Below, piece after piece: positions 1-9,376 of a DNA stretch of 64,000 nt; positions within the stretch are counted from its first letter, which is position 1, and each line of letters starts with the position of its first letter. The stretch covers positions 1-64,000 of the forward strand of contig CAKSTL010000005.1 of NCBI GenBank assembly GCA_934500875.1. Direction: 5' to 3'. Both the position numbers and the translations under genes were made by a program. The notes under the pieces were generated by a model. It ran no database searches, was not told the DNA's origin, and worked only from the letters and a program-made list of their open reading frames with translations. This DNA comes from an uncultured Clostridia bacterium. GTDB taxonomy: Bacteria; Bacillota; Clostridia; UMGS1810.

Positions 1-83
1 AGCCATTTTCACATTGGTTTATAAACATTTGTGAGGACTTATAAAAGGTTTGGCGTCTATCAAATCAATAAAAAATAACTTTA

Positions 84-119
84 AAACAGGCAGAGAGAAA
101 TGCCTGTTTTTTTATTTTT
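84..119 (+). terminator. intrinsic terminator of an unseen upstream gene
   Basis: An 8-bp stem (AAACAGGC at 84-91, GCCTGTTT at 102-109) is followed by a long T tract. It would end + strand transcription entering from left of the window. I see no convincing coding region in bases 1-83. Confidence 0.75.
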
Positions 120-144
120 AAGACTAAAAAACATAATTTTTAAT

Positions 145-173
145 AAAAAAGGAACAAAGCTTATCTTTGCTCC
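145..173 (-). terminator. terminator downstream of tRNA-Arg
   Basis: Read on the - strand, a 9-bp stem (arms 165-173 and 151-159, one G-T pair) is followed by T6 from the A tract at 145-150. It sits 7 bp past the tRNA 3' end. Confidence 0.75.
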
Positions 174-180
174 TTTTAAC

Positions 181-255
181 TGGCACCCTCTGCGAGAATC
201 GAACTCACAACCAACCCTTAGGAGGGGTTTATTATATCCATTTAACTAAGAGGGC
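181..255 (-). tRNA. tRNA-Arg (anticodon CCT)
   Basis: The reverse complement folds into a full cloverleaf: acceptor GCCCTCT pairing with AGAGGGT (first pair G-U), a short D arm, an anticodon stem AACCC/GGGTT with loop CTCCTAA, and a T arm GTGAG-TTCGATT-CTCGC. The CCA end is encoded (181-183). Loop position 33 is T and 34-36 read CCT, so the tRNA reads AGG arginine codons. It is transcribed away from dnaA, with its own promoter and terminator. Confidence 0.93.
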
Positions 256-280
256 ATAAAATTTTTGTCCTAACATTACT

Positions 281-310
281 AATATACTTTATAAATATAC
301 ATTTTGTCAA
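281..310 (-). promoter_or_regulatory. promoter of tRNA-Arg
   Basis: On the - strand TTGACA (305-310) and TATATT (281-286) are separated by 18 bp, about 25 bp upstream of the tRNA 5' end. This is a good vegetative sigma-A match. Confidence 0.7.
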
Positions 311-329
311 TATTTTTTTATAATTTTTC

Positions 330-358
330 TTGAAAATTGTATTGTTTTGTGATATAAT
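330..358 (+). promoter_or_regulatory. sigma-A promoter of dnaA
   Basis: TTGAAA (330-335), a 17-bp spacer and a perfect TATAAT (353-358). The predicted start leaves a leader of about 75 nt before the dnaA start codon. I see no clear DnaA boxes upstream of dnaA, unlike the cluster downstream of it. Confidence 0.75.
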
Positions 359-437
359 ATCTAATGTATATTTATGTTTATTTGAAATTTTTATGTAATT
401 TTTTATAAAATTGCATTTTTACTTAAAGGAGAAAGCA

Positions 438-1775
438 ATGAACAGTATAGAAGGTATCTGGCAGGAGGCTCTTACCTTAATGGAAGAAGAATTCGCCGAC
501 CAGCAAATATCATATAAAACCTGGATTAAAACAATTACTCCGCTTGATATGACCGAGGACACGGTTTCTTTAAAAGTGCCCACTCCCATAAACAAAACAA
601 TGCTTTGCGAGCGTTATATGGAGCTTGTCAAACATTCTCTCTTTCTTATAACAGGAAAGGATTACGGCATTGACGTTATTGTTGAGGGCGACAAAAGTCT
701 GTCACCTTTAATTCTTCCCGATTTTGAAAAGGAAGAAAAAAAAGATTTGGGAGGATATCCTTTAAATCCTCAGTATACGTTTGATAACTACATAATAGGT
801 CAGTCAAACCAGTTTGCGCAGGCTGCGGCGCTTGCGGTTGCAGAGGCACCGTCAATACTTTATAACCCGTTTTTTGTGTACGGCGGCTCGGGTCTTGGCA
901 AAACCCATCTTATTAATGCTATCGGCAACAGGGTTTTGGAAACGTATCCCGAAAAAAAGGTTATGTACGTTTCGTCGGAGCAGTTTGTAAACGAGCTTAT
1001 AAATTCTATAAGAGAGCAGAAAAACGAGCAGTTCCGCAACAAATACCGCTCCATAGATGTGCTTATTGTGGACGATATTCAGTTTATAGCAGGAAAAACC
1101 AGCAGCGAGGAAGAATTTTTTCACACGTTTAATTTTCTTTCTCTTGCAAATAAACAGATAATTCTTTCGAGCGACCGTCCCCCCAAGGAGATGCACACAC
1201 TTGAAGAAAGGCTTCGCACACGTTTTGAAAGCGGACTTCTTGTTGACATTCAGCCGCCCGATTTTGAAACCAGAGCGGCAATTTTAAAGCAGAAGGCAGA
1301 GCAGTTTAACCTTGCTATTGACGATACTCTTATAAAACACATTGCGTCAAAAGTTACGTCAAACGTAAGGGAGCTTGAGGGTACCATCAAAAAAATTGCG
1401 GCGCTCTCGGGCTTTTCAAAAAACGACGTCACAATGGAAATTGTGGAAAAGGCTCTTGTTGATTTTAACGTTGTGAACGCAGGTATCGTTACACCCTCCA
1501 CAATTATTAATTTTGTGGAAAAATACTTTAATCTGAAAGAAAACTCGCTTGTAAGCCTTAAAAGAACAAAAAATATTTCGTTTGCACGTCAGATTGCAAT
1601 GTATATTATGCGTGAGCTTACCGAGATGTCCACACCGAAAATAGGGCAGGAGCTTGGAGGAAGGGATCACACCACCATTCTTCACGGAATTGAGAAAATC
1701 GAGCACGATATAAACAACGATTCCACCGTTAAAAATATGGTTGACGATATTATTAAAAACATCAGAAACAGATAA
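438..1775 (+). CDS. dnaA: chromosomal replication initiator DnaA
   Basis: Binds DnaA boxes at oriC, opens the origin and recruits the helicase. The 445-residue length is normal. The AAA+ domain has Walker A GGSGLGKTH near residue 150 and Walker B VLIVDDIQF. The C-terminal DNA-binding domain has the DnaA signature GGRDHTTILHGIEKI. An upstream in-frame ATG exists at 411, but AAAGGAGA at 426-432 fixes the start at 438, where the protein begins MNSIEGIWQEAL. The gene is followed directly by a DnaA-box-rich intergenic region and dnaN, the classic Bacillota origin layout. Confidence 0.98.
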   Translation: MNSIEGIWQEALTLMEEEFADQQISYKTWIKTITPLDMTEDTVSLKVPTPINKTMLCERYMELVKHSLFLITGKDYGIDVIVEGDKSLSPLILPDFEKEEKKDLGGYPLNPQYTFDNYIIGQSNQFAQAAALAVAEAPSILYNPFFVYGGSGLGKTHLINAIGNRVLETYPEKKVMYVSSEQFVNELINSIREQKNEQFRNKYRSIDVLIVDDIQFIAGKTSSEEEFFHTFNFLSLANKQIILSSDRPPKEMHTLEERLRTRFESGLLVDIQPPDFETRAAILKQKAEQFNLAIDDTLIKHIASKVTSNVRELEGTIKKIAALSGFSKNDVTMEIVEKALVDFNVVNAGIVTPSTIINFVEKYFNLKENSLVSLKRTKNISFARQIAMYIMRELTEMSTPKIGQELGGRDHTTILHGIEKIEHDINNDSTVKNMVDDIIKNIRNR

Positions 1776-2123
1776 TTTTCAAAAAAGTTATCCACAGGCT
1801 TATTTTTGAATGTTTTCAACATATCCACAATTTCGGGTGTGAGTTTTCCACAAAAAGTTGATAATTTTAAGTTATCCACAAGTGGAAAAATTATTTTTCA
1901 ATTTTTTAAATTTTCTGCCTGTTAAACCTGTGGATTTTTAAAACATATTATGCACAGGTTTGTGCACATAGCGAAAGTGCCTTTGCAAAGCGTAAAATTT
2001 AAGTTTTCCACACTTTAAACAACACCTATTAATACTTATGCTTATAATTATTATATTATTATATATTCTATTATAATTAATATAAATAAGTTATATTACT
2101 CTTATTTAAGGAGCGTTAAAATT
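1776..2123 (+). other. oriC: DnaA-box cluster and AT-rich unwinding region
   Basis: The dnaA-dnaN gap holds two perfect DnaA boxes TTATCCACA (1788-1796, 1872-1880). Near matches lie at 1821-1829, 1844-1852, 1929-1937 (- strand), 1948-1956, 1961-1969 (- strand) and 2004-2012. Bases 2030-2105 are almost pure A/T with repeated TTA/TAT triplets, suiting a duplex unwinding element next to the last box. Position and box density make this the probable replication origin; that it fires is inferred. Confidence 0.9.
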
Positions 2124-3227
2124 ATGAAGTTTTTTTGTTTGAAAGAAAATCTTGCGGACGCTTTGAATAATGTTTCAAAAGCCATAAACACCGCAAACAA
2201 TATAGAAATTTTAAGAGGAATAAAGCTTGAAGCCAAAGACGAACTTACTCTTTATGCAACAAATATCGACGTTTCAATAAAGTGTTCGATTGAGGCTAAC
2301 GTTACCGAACCCGGACAAACCGTTCTTGACGCACGTATGTTTTCGGATATTATAAGAAAATCGGACGACGGCCCTATAAATATTGAAATAAACGATAAAA
2401 ACGAGGCTACCATTTATACCTCTAAAAATAAATTCAATATTGCGGGAATAAGTGCTGAAGAATTTCCGAAATTTCCCGATATTTATTCCTCATATACGCT
2501 TAATTTTGAGTCAAAAGAGTTTAAGGATATCGTAAGAGATACCGCTTTTGCAGCGGCACAGGACGAATCCCGTCCCATTCTTACCGGTGTTAAATTTGAA
2601 GTGGGAAAGCACGAAATGAAGCTTGTTTCCATTGACGGATACCGTATGGCTATAAGAAAAATGCCGATAAAAGAGCAGGAGGAAGAATTTTCATTTATTG
2701 TTAAGGGAAGAATACTTAATGAGGTTTTGAAAATTTTAAGGGACGACGAAACCGAAATAGAAATTTCCCTTTCAAACAACAGCGCCGTTTTTAAATTTGA
2801 AAACACCGTTATTGTGTCATCTCTTATGGGAGGAGAATACATAAACTACGAACAGTTTATTCCCAAAGAAAAGAAATTTTCAATAAAAATGGACAGGCGC
2901 CTTATTACTCAAACAGTTGAAAGAGCGTCCATTATCATAAATTACGACGATTCACGCCTTCCTATTATTCTTGATATCGACGGCGGTGTGATGTGCGTTG
3001 ACTGCGTTTCAAAAAAAGGTAATTTTCACGAGGAAATCGATATTGAGAAAACGTCGTCTTCTCTTTGCATAGGGCTGGGAAGCAAATTTTTGCTCGACGC
3101 ACTGAAAGCTTCGTCAAACGACGATATAATTATGGAATTTAATACCGAGCGTTCTCCTTTGGTAATAAGACCGTGCGAGGGTGACGAATTTTTCTATATG
3201 GTGCTTCCGAGAGAATTTAAAAGATAG
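2124..3227 (+). CDS. dnaN: DNA polymerase III beta subunit (sliding clamp)
   Basis: Ring-shaped clamp that tethers polymerase III and other enzymes to DNA. The 367 residues are the family's usual length, with three clamp-fold repeats; DESRPILTGVKFE in the middle and YMVLPREFKR at the C terminus are typical. AAGGAG lies 15-10 bases upstream of the ATG. It follows oriC directly and leads the operon dnaN, S4 protein, recF, remB, gyrB, gyrA. Confidence 0.97.
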   Translation: MKFFCLKENLADALNNVSKAINTANNIEILRGIKLEAKDELTLYATNIDVSIKCSIEANVTEPGQTVLDARMFSDIIRKSDDGPINIEINDKNEATIYTSKNKFNIAGISAEEFPKFPDIYSSYTLNFESKEFKDIVRDTAFAAAQDESRPILTGVKFEVGKHEMKLVSIDGYRMAIRKMPIKEQEEEFSFIVKGRILNEVLKILRDDETEIEISLSNNSAVFKFENTVIVSSLMGGEYINYEQFIPKEKKFSIKMDRRLITQTVERASIIINYDDSRLPIILDIDGGVMCVDCVSKKGNFHEEIDIEKTSSSLCIGLGSKFLLDALKASSNDDIIMEFNTERSPLVIRPCEGDEFFYMVLPREFKR

Positions 3228-3235
3228 GTGATAAT

Positions 3236-3466
3236 ATGGAAAATATTAAAATTGACACACCTTTTATAAAATTGCAGCAGCTTTTAAAATTTGCAGACGT
3301 TGTATCGGACGGCTCGGACGCAAAAATCCTTATTACGGAGGGGTATGTTTCGGTAAACGGCGAAAAAGAATTGAGAAGAGGCAGAAAAATTTACCCCGGT
3401 GACTGCGTTTTGATAGAATACGGGGGAAACAAAATTTCTTTAAAGGCTGTCGGTGAACAGAATTGA
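3236..3466 (+). CDS. yaaA: S4-domain RNA-binding protein, YaaA family
   Basis: A 76-residue protein that is essentially one S4 domain: TPFIKLQQLLKFADVVSDGS, then ITEGYVSVNGE, then RRGRKIYPGD. In Bacillota such proteins sit between dnaN and recF and are linked to ribosome biogenesis; no exact substrate can be read from the sequence. It starts 8 bp after dnaN, and its stop codon overlaps the TTG start of recF, so it is translated from the dnaN-recF message. Confidence 0.88.
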   Translation: MENIKIDTPFIKLQQLLKFADVVSDGSDAKILITEGYVSVNGEKELRRGRKIYPGDCVLIEYGGNKISLKAVGEQN

Positions 3467-4533
3467 AAATAAATTCTTTATCGGTTGTAAATTTCAGAAA
3501 CTACGAATGTGAAAATTTTAAATTCGGCGACAATATTAACTTTATTTACGGCGCAAACGGGCAGGGAAAAACCAATATTATAGAGGCTTTTTATTATTTT
3601 TGCACAGGCCGCTCGTTTAAAAACGTAAAGGACAAAGAGGTTATAAAATTCGGCGAAGAATTTTCTAAAATAAGCATTTTGTTTGAGTCGTTTTCCTCTA
3701 AAAACAGTGCGGAAATAATATTGAAGGATGAAAAAATAATAAACTTAAACGGTGTTAACATAAAAAAGCTGAGCGAACTTGTGGGGTTTTTGAAGGCGGT
3801 GCTTTTTACTCCCGACTGTCTTGACCTTATAAAGGGTGCGCCGAGCGAAAGAAGGCATTTTCTGGATGTTTTCATATCTTCGCTTTATCCTGTTTATTTT
3901 AAGCTGCTTTTAAATTATTACAAGGTTTTGAAGCAGAAAAACAATCTTTTGAAATCAAGAAGCGCTGATATTAACCTTATTTATGTATGGAATGAAAAAA
4001 TGGCTGAATTTTCGCACCTTATTTTTAAATACCGTGCTTTTATCATAGATAAGCTTGCGCCTTTTTGCGAAAATTTTCAGAATGAAATTTCAAACGGGAA
4101 GGAAAAGCTTAAAATTGTTTACAATCCTTCGGTGAAAGAAAATTTTAACGACAGGCAAAAAATTCTTGATATAATAAACGAACACACAAAAAAGGAAATG
4201 GAAACAGGATTTTGTCTTGTGGGTCCTCACAGGGACGATTTTTCGCTTTATATAAACGGAAAAGATATTAAACATTTCGGCTCGCAAGGGCAGATAAGAT
4301 GCTCTGTTTTGTCGCTTAAGCTTTCGGAGTGCGAGGTTGTGAACGAAATCTGCGGAGAATATCCGGTTATTCTTTTTGACGACATTGCAAGCGAGATTGA
4401 CAAAGAGAGAAAAAAGTTTCTTTTTGACAAAATAAAGGACAGGCAGGTTTTTATAACCGGCACTGAAAAAGAAATTATGAAAAACGCAAATTATATAAAA
4501 ATTGAAAACGGCAGACGTATCGGGGAGGAATAA
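3463..4533 (+). CDS. recF: DNA replication/repair protein RecF
   Basis: SMC-like ATPase that helps load RecA at gaps. The 356 residues show Walker A YGANGQGKTN near residue 30, the RecF segment LVGPHRDDF, the signature region GSQGQIRCSVLSLKL and Walker B PVILFDDIASEID. The start codon is TTG at 3463, inside a TTGA overlap with the preceding stop, implying translational coupling. The first residues MKINSLSVVNFRNYE match RecF N termini. The 3' end lies 1 bp before the remB start. Confidence 0.95.
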   Translation: MKINSLSVVNFRNYECENFKFGDNINFIYGANGQGKTNIIEAFYYFCTGRSFKNVKDKEVIKFGEEFSKISILFESFSSKNSAEIILKDEKIINLNGVNIKKLSELVGFLKAVLFTPDCLDLIKGAPSERRHFLDVFISSLYPVYFKLLLNYYKVLKQKNNLLKSRSADINLIYVWNEKMAEFSHLIFKYRAFIIDKLAPFCENFQNEISNGKEKLKIVYNPSVKENFNDRQKILDIINEHTKKEMETGFCLVGPHRDDFSLYINGKDIKHFGSQGQIRCSVLSLKLSECEVVNEICGEYPVILFDDIASEIDKERKKFLFDKIKDRQVFITGTEKEIMKNANYIKIENGRRIGEE

Positions 4534-4534
4534 T

Positions 4535-4798
4535 GTGTATCTTCATTTGGGTGCAGACGTTGTGGTGAAAAAAGATGATGTGATTGCCATTATGGATATG
4601 GAATCTTCTTCTCTTTCGCACATAACCAAAGATTTTTTGAAAAACGAAGAATTAAACGGCAGGGTTATAAACGTTGATGTCGAAAATCTTCCGAAATCAT
4701 ACGTTTTGGTGTGGTATAATAAAGATGAAACGAAAATTTATATATCTCCCATTGCCACGCAAACCCTTTTAAAAAGGGCAAACGGCAGTATTTTATAA
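4535..4798 (+). CDS. remB: DUF370 / RemA-RemB family regulator
   Basis: Small protein of the extracellular-matrix-regulator family (RemB, formerly YaaB), found between recF and gyrB in many Bacillota. The family motif MYLHLGADVVV appears at the N terminus when translation starts at GTG 4535, which is preceded by GGGGAGGA at 4521-4528. An in-frame ATG at 4502 inside recF would add 11 unrelated residues and is not favoured. The length is then 87 residues. RemA is a DNA-binding regulator of biofilm genes in Bacillus; what RemB does here is unknown. Confidence 0.88.
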   Translation: MYLHLGADVVVKKDDVIAIMDMESSSLSHITKDFLKNEELNGRVINVDVENLPKSYVLVWYNKDETKIYISPIATQTLLKRANGSIL

Positions 4799-4836
4799 GA
4801 CAGTTTAAATTTCTTTTCGGAAAGGAAAATTAAAAT

Positions 4837-6759
4837 ATGAGCAACGAAAAAGTAACAAATAATTACGACGAAAATCAAATTCAGGTGCTGGAAGGCTTGG
4901 AGGCGGTGCGAAAAAGACCGGGTATGTATATAGGCTCCACTTCTTCAAGAGGTTTGCACCACCTTGTTTACGAGATTGTGGATAACAGTATCGACGAGGC
5001 TCTGGCAGGGTATTGTGATGAGATTTTGGTTGAAATAAACGAGGATAATTCCATAACCGTTACCGATAACGGAAGGGGTATTCCGACGGGTATACACCCG
5101 AAAATGGGTATTCCTGCGGTTGAGGTTGTTTTCACCGTGCTTCACGCAGGCGGTAAGTTCGGCGGCGGCGGATACAAGGTTTCGGGCGGTCTGCACGGCG
5201 TGGGCGCTTCTGTCGTTAACGCTCTTTCAGAATATCTTGAAGTTGAAATTTACAACGGCGAGCATATTTTTTATCAGCGCTACGAAAGAGGCAAAAGCAC
5301 CTGCAAGCTTAAAGAAACGGGAGATACAAACAAAACCGGTACAAAAATTACTTTTAAGCCCGATTATGAAATTTTTGAAGATTTGATATATGATTATGAT
5401 ATTCTGCTTGCAAGGCTTAGAGAACAGGCGTTTTTGAACAAGGGAATAAAAATTGTTCTCAAGGACAAAAGGGGCAGCGACAGGTGCGATACTTTGCAGT
5501 ATGAGGGCGGAATAAAGTCGTTTGTGGAGTGGCTTAATCAGAACAAAACCCCAATTCACGACGATATAATTTACGTTGAGGCTAAAAAGGATGACACCGA
5601 GGTTGAAATTGCAATGCAGTACACAAGCGCATACACGGAAAATCTTGTAAGCTTTGCAAACGACATTCACACAACCGAGGGCGGAACTCACGAAACAGGC
5701 TTTAAATCGGCTCTTACAAAGGTTTTTAACGACTTTGCAAGAAAGCTTAATTTTATAAAAGAAAACGACAAAAATCTTTCGGGCGAGGATATCAGAGAAG
5801 GTCTTACCTGCGTTATCAGCGTTAAGGTTTTGGAGGCGCAGTTTGAAGGTCAGACAAAAACAAAACTCGGCAACAGCGAGGTAAGAAGCGTTGTTGAATA
5901 TGCAATAGGCGAGCATCTTACAAACTTTCTTGAAGAAAATCCTTCGGTTACAAGGGTAATTCTTGACAAAGCGCTTACCGCCGCAAGGGCGAGAGAGGCT
6001 GCGAGAAAGGCGAGAGAGGCTACAAGAAAATCTCCGCTCGGCGTAAGCACTCTTCCCGGTAAGCTTACCGACTGCATTGTGAAAGACCCGACAAAAACCG
6101 AAATTTATATAGTCGAGGGCGATTCTGCGGGCGGCTCGGCAAAGAACGGACGTGACAGCAAATATCAGGCTATTCTCCCTCTTTGGGGAAAAATGCTTAA
6201 CGTTGAAAAGGTAAGACCGGACAAGGTTTACGGAAACGATAAGCTCACTCCTGTTATTCAGGCGCTCGGAACGGGCATTGCGGACGAATTTAACGCTGAA
6301 AAATTAAGATACGACAAGGTTATAATTATGGCGGATGCCGACGTTGACGGAGCACATATCCAAACGCTTCTTTTAACCTTCTTCTTCCGCTTTATGAAGC
6401 CGCTTATAGAGCTTGGACATATATATCTTGCAAAGCCGCCTCTTTATAAGCTTATGAGAGGAAAGAAGGAAAGGGTTGCCTTCAGTGACGAGGAAAGGGA
6501 CAGAATTAGCGAAGAATTAAAAGACGGCGACGCTAACGCAAAGGTTGAAATCAGCCGTTTTAAAGGTCTTGGAGAGATGGACCCGGTTGAGCTTTGGGAA
6601 ACGACAATGGACCCGAAAAACCGTATTCTTTTGAAGGTTACTATGGAGGACGCAGAAAAAGCGTCGCAGATTTTCACCGTTCTTATGGGTGACGAGGTTG
6701 AACCGAGAAGGCAGTTTATCGAGGAAAACGCACAGTACGTGACAAATTTGGATATATAA
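4837..6759 (+). CDS. gyrB: DNA gyrase subunit B
   Basis: ATPase subunit of gyrase, which introduces negative supercoils together with GyrA. The 640 residues have the GHKL ATPase start (GLEAVRKRPGMYIGS, then EIVDNSIDEA and VTDNGRGIP). The TOPRIM domain has EGDSAGGSAKNGRD and MADADVDGAHIQTLLL. The usual PLRGK segment reads PLWGK. An RBS (GGAAAGG) precedes ATG 4837. It is followed after 34 bp by gyrA. Confidence 0.97.
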   Translation: MSNEKVTNNYDENQIQVLEGLEAVRKRPGMYIGSTSSRGLHHLVYEIVDNSIDEALAGYCDEILVEINEDNSITVTDNGRGIPTGIHPKMGIPAVEVVFTVLHAGGKFGGGGYKVSGGLHGVGASVVNALSEYLEVEIYNGEHIFYQRYERGKSTCKLKETGDTNKTGTKITFKPDYEIFEDLIYDYDILLARLREQAFLNKGIKIVLKDKRGSDRCDTLQYEGGIKSFVEWLNQNKTPIHDDIIYVEAKKDDTEVEIAMQYTSAYTENLVSFANDIHTTEGGTHETGFKSALTKVFNDFARKLNFIKENDKNLSGEDIREGLTCVISVKVLEAQFEGQTKTKLGNSEVRSVVEYAIGEHLTNFLEENPSVTRVILDKALTAARAREAARKAREATRKSPLGVSTLPGKLTDCIVKDPTKTEIYIVEGDSAGGSAKNGRDSKYQAILPLWGKMLNVEKVRPDKVYGNDKLTPVIQALGTGIADEFNAEKLRYDKVIIMADADVDGAHIQTLLLTFFFRFMKPLIELGHIYLAKPPLYKLMRGKKERVAFSDEERDRISEELKDGDANAKVEISRFKGLGEMDPVELWETTMDPKNRILLKVTMEDAEKASQIFTVLMGDEVEPRRQFIEENAQYVTNLDI

Positions 6760-6793
6760 TTTACAATTATTTCCAATAAATTTGGAGGAATAT

Positions 6794-9301
6794 ATGGCTA
6801 AAAACAAAAAATATGAAGATACTCATTTTGAAGAGTATCTTGAATCGCAAAAGATTGTGGATGTTGACATTGAACAGCGTATGAGGGACGCTTTTATCGA
6901 TTACGCAATGAGCGTTATCGTAAGCAGGGCGCTGCCTGATGTGCGTGACGGTTTAAAGCCTGTTCACAGACGTATTCTGTACGCTATGTATGAAGAACAT
7001 CTTACAAACGACAAGCCGTTTTTTAAGTCGGCTACAACGGTAGGTAACGTTATCGGTAGGTACCATCCGCACGGCGACGCTTCGGCTTATGACGCTTTGG
7101 TAAGAATGGCGCAGGATTTCTCTTTAAGATATCCGCTTATTGACGGTCACGGAAACTTCGGTTCGGTGGACGGCGACCCCCCGGCTGCATACCGTTATAC
7201 CGAGGCGAGAATGAGCAAAATCGCAAATGCTCTTTTGGAGAATATTGAAAAAAATACCGTAGATTTTATTCCCAACTTTGACGAAAAGAGAAAAGAGCCG
7301 TCGGTGCTGCCCACAAGAATTCCCACTCTTTTGGTTAACGGAAGTTCGGGTATTGCGGTTGGTATGGCTACAAATATTCCGCCGCACAACCTTACAGAGG
7401 TTTTAAACGGCGTTATTGCGCAGATTGAGGACCCGCTTATTACTGTTGAGGATCTTATGGAATACATAAAAGGTCCGGATTTTCCGACAAAGGCTCTTAT
7501 TATGGGACGAAGCGGCATAAGAAGCGCTTATACAACCGGTAAGGGAAAGGTTATTGTAAGGGCAAAGACCGAAATTGTTGAAAACAGGGACGGCACTTCT
7601 TCTATTATCGTTACAGAGCTGCCTTATCAGGTTAACAAAAAAATGCTGGTTGAGTCTATCGCCGCATTGGTTAAGGACAAAAAAATCGAAGGTCTGCACG
7701 ATATTGACGACCATTCTTCCGACCGTGTGGGAATAAGGCTTGAAATATCGTTAAAACGTGACGTTAACGCACAGGTTGTGCTCAACAAGCTGTTTAAATT
7801 TACAAGACTTCAGGACAGTTTTTCCATCAATATGCTTGCAATATGCGACGGAAAACCGAAAATTCTGGGTCTTAAGGATATTTTATCAAACTTTATCTCA
7901 TTCCAGGAGGATATTGTAAGGCGCAGAACGAAATACGACCTTGACAAAGCACTTGCAAGAATGCACATTTTGGAAGGTTTGAAAATTGCGATTGCAAATA
8001 TTGACGAGGTTATCGAAATAATAAGAAATTCGTACGACGACGCTAAGGAAAGGCTTATGGCACGTTTTGGATTTTCTGAAATTCAGGCGCAGAGTGTTCT
8101 TGATATGAAACTTTCTCAATTGCAGCGTTTAAACAGCGAGAAAATTGAGAATGAATATAATGACCTCAGCGAAAAGGCGGAGGAATACAAAGGGCTTCTT
8201 GCGGACGAGCACAAGCTTTTGGAACAGATTAAAAAAGAACTTATCGAAATCAGAGATAAATACGGCGACGAACGTCTTACTTCGATTGAAAACGGAATTG
8301 TGGATATTGAGGACGAGGACCTTATCCCGGTTGAGGAATGTGTTGTAACTATGACGCATTTCGGCTATGTAAAAAGGCTTCCTTCAAGCACGTACAGGTC
8401 GCAGCACCGTGGCGGAAGAGGAATTTCGGGACTCAGCACCAGGGATGAAGATTTTGTTGAAAATATTTTTGTAACTTCGTCGCACAACTTTATTCTGTTC
8501 TTCACCAACAAGGGCAGAATGTATAAGATGAAAACCTATCAGATTCCCGAGGCGGGACGTCAGGCGAAAGGCAGTGCGATTGTAAATCTTCTTCCTATTG
8601 AAAAAGATGAAAAAATTACGGCTGTTATTCCGATAAAAGAGTTTGAAGAAAATAAATATCTTACAATGATAACGAAAAAAGGAGTTATCAAAAAAACAGA
8701 CCTTACCGATTATGACACAATCAGAAAGGGCGGTCTTATAGCAATCGGGCTTCGTGAGGATGACGAGCTTATCCACGTTGAGCTTACCGACGGCGAAAAC
8801 AATATTATTATCGGAACGAAAAAAGGTATTTGCATACGCTTTAAAGAAAGCGACGTTCGTCCTATGGGCAGGGGCGCAAGCGGCGTAAGGGCTATTCTGC
8901 TTAATGATGACGACGTTGTTGTGGGTGCAGGCTGCTGCACGGACGGCGCAGATATTCTTACGATTACCGAAAACGGATACGGCAAAAAGACCGACCTTGA
9001 CGAATTTAAAATTCAGAACAGGGGCGGAAAAGGCTTGTTCGGCTACAAGATAACCGAAAAAACGGGCGACGTTGCCGGAATAAGCATTGTTAACAACGAT
9101 AATGACGTTATGATTATTACTTCTGACGGAGTTATTATAAGAACCGCTGTTGACGAAATAAGTAAATTCGGCAGAACAACGCAGGGCGTAAAGGTTATGC
9201 GCCTTGACGAGGGTGTGAAAGTTGTTTCCATTACCTCTACCGATAAAGAAGAAGAGGAAGAAGCAGAAGAAACTTCGGAAAATGGCGAAAACGAAGAATA
9301 A
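6794..9301 (+). CDS. gyrA: DNA gyrase subunit A
   Basis: DNA-cleaving subunit of gyrase. The catalytic tyrosine lies in AAYRYTEARM near residue 133. The C-terminal DNA-wrapping domain begins with the GyrA box HRGGRGISG, which separates gyrase from topoisomerase IV. The start is ATG 6794 because GGAGG at 6784-6788 precedes it; an in-frame TTG at 6782 lies upstream of that RBS. Length is 835 residues with an acidic Glu-rich tail. The residue equivalent to E. coli Ser83 is Ala96. Confidence 0.97.
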   Translation: MAKNKKYEDTHFEEYLESQKIVDVDIEQRMRDAFIDYAMSVIVSRALPDVRDGLKPVHRRILYAMYEEHLTNDKPFFKSATTVGNVIGRYHPHGDASAYDALVRMAQDFSLRYPLIDGHGNFGSVDGDPPAAYRYTEARMSKIANALLENIEKNTVDFIPNFDEKRKEPSVLPTRIPTLLVNGSSGIAVGMATNIPPHNLTEVLNGVIAQIEDPLITVEDLMEYIKGPDFPTKALIMGRSGIRSAYTTGKGKVIVRAKTEIVENRDGTSSIIVTELPYQVNKKMLVESIAALVKDKKIEGLHDIDDHSSDRVGIRLEISLKRDVNAQVVLNKLFKFTRLQDSFSINMLAICDGKPKILGLKDILSNFISFQEDIVRRRTKYDLDKALARMHILEGLKIAIANIDEVIEIIRNSYDDAKERLMARFGFSEIQAQSVLDMKLSQLQRLNSEKIENEYNDLSEKAEEYKGLLADEHKLLEQIKKELIEIRDKYGDERLTSIENGIVDIEDEDLIPVEECVVTMTHFGYVKRLPSSTYRSQHRGGRGISGLSTRDEDFVENIFVTSSHNFILFFTNKGRMYKMKTYQIPEAGRQAKGSAIVNLLPIEKDEKITAVIPIKEFEENKYLTMITKKGVIKKTDLTDYDTIRKGGLIAIGLREDDELIHVELTDGENNIIIGTKKGICIRFKESDVRPMGRGASGVRAILLNDDDVVVGAGCCTDGADILTITENGYGKKTDLDEFKIQNRGGKGLFGYKITEKTGDVAGISIVNNDNDVMIITSDGVIIRTAVDEISKFGRTTQGVKVMRLDEGVKVVSITSTDKEEEEEAEETSENGENEE

Positions 9302-9321
9302 AAGTTAATAATTTTACAAAA

Positions 9322-9351
9322 AGGCATAAGGAATGTAAATTTCTTATGCCT
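9322..9351. terminator. hairpin after gyrA, possible weak terminator
   Basis: AGGCATAAG (9322-9330) and CTTATGCCT (9343-9351) form a 9-bp stem that extends with flanking A-T pairs. Only a weak T-rich stretch follows on the + strand, so termination after gyrA may be partial. Confidence 0.45.
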
Positions 9352-9376
9352 GAAATTTAGCAAAAGGAGTATTTAA

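Noticed and set aside
5227..5916. 229-residue open frame antisense to gyrB
   Set aside because: Phe/Cys/Val-rich antisense reading of gyrB with no family features.
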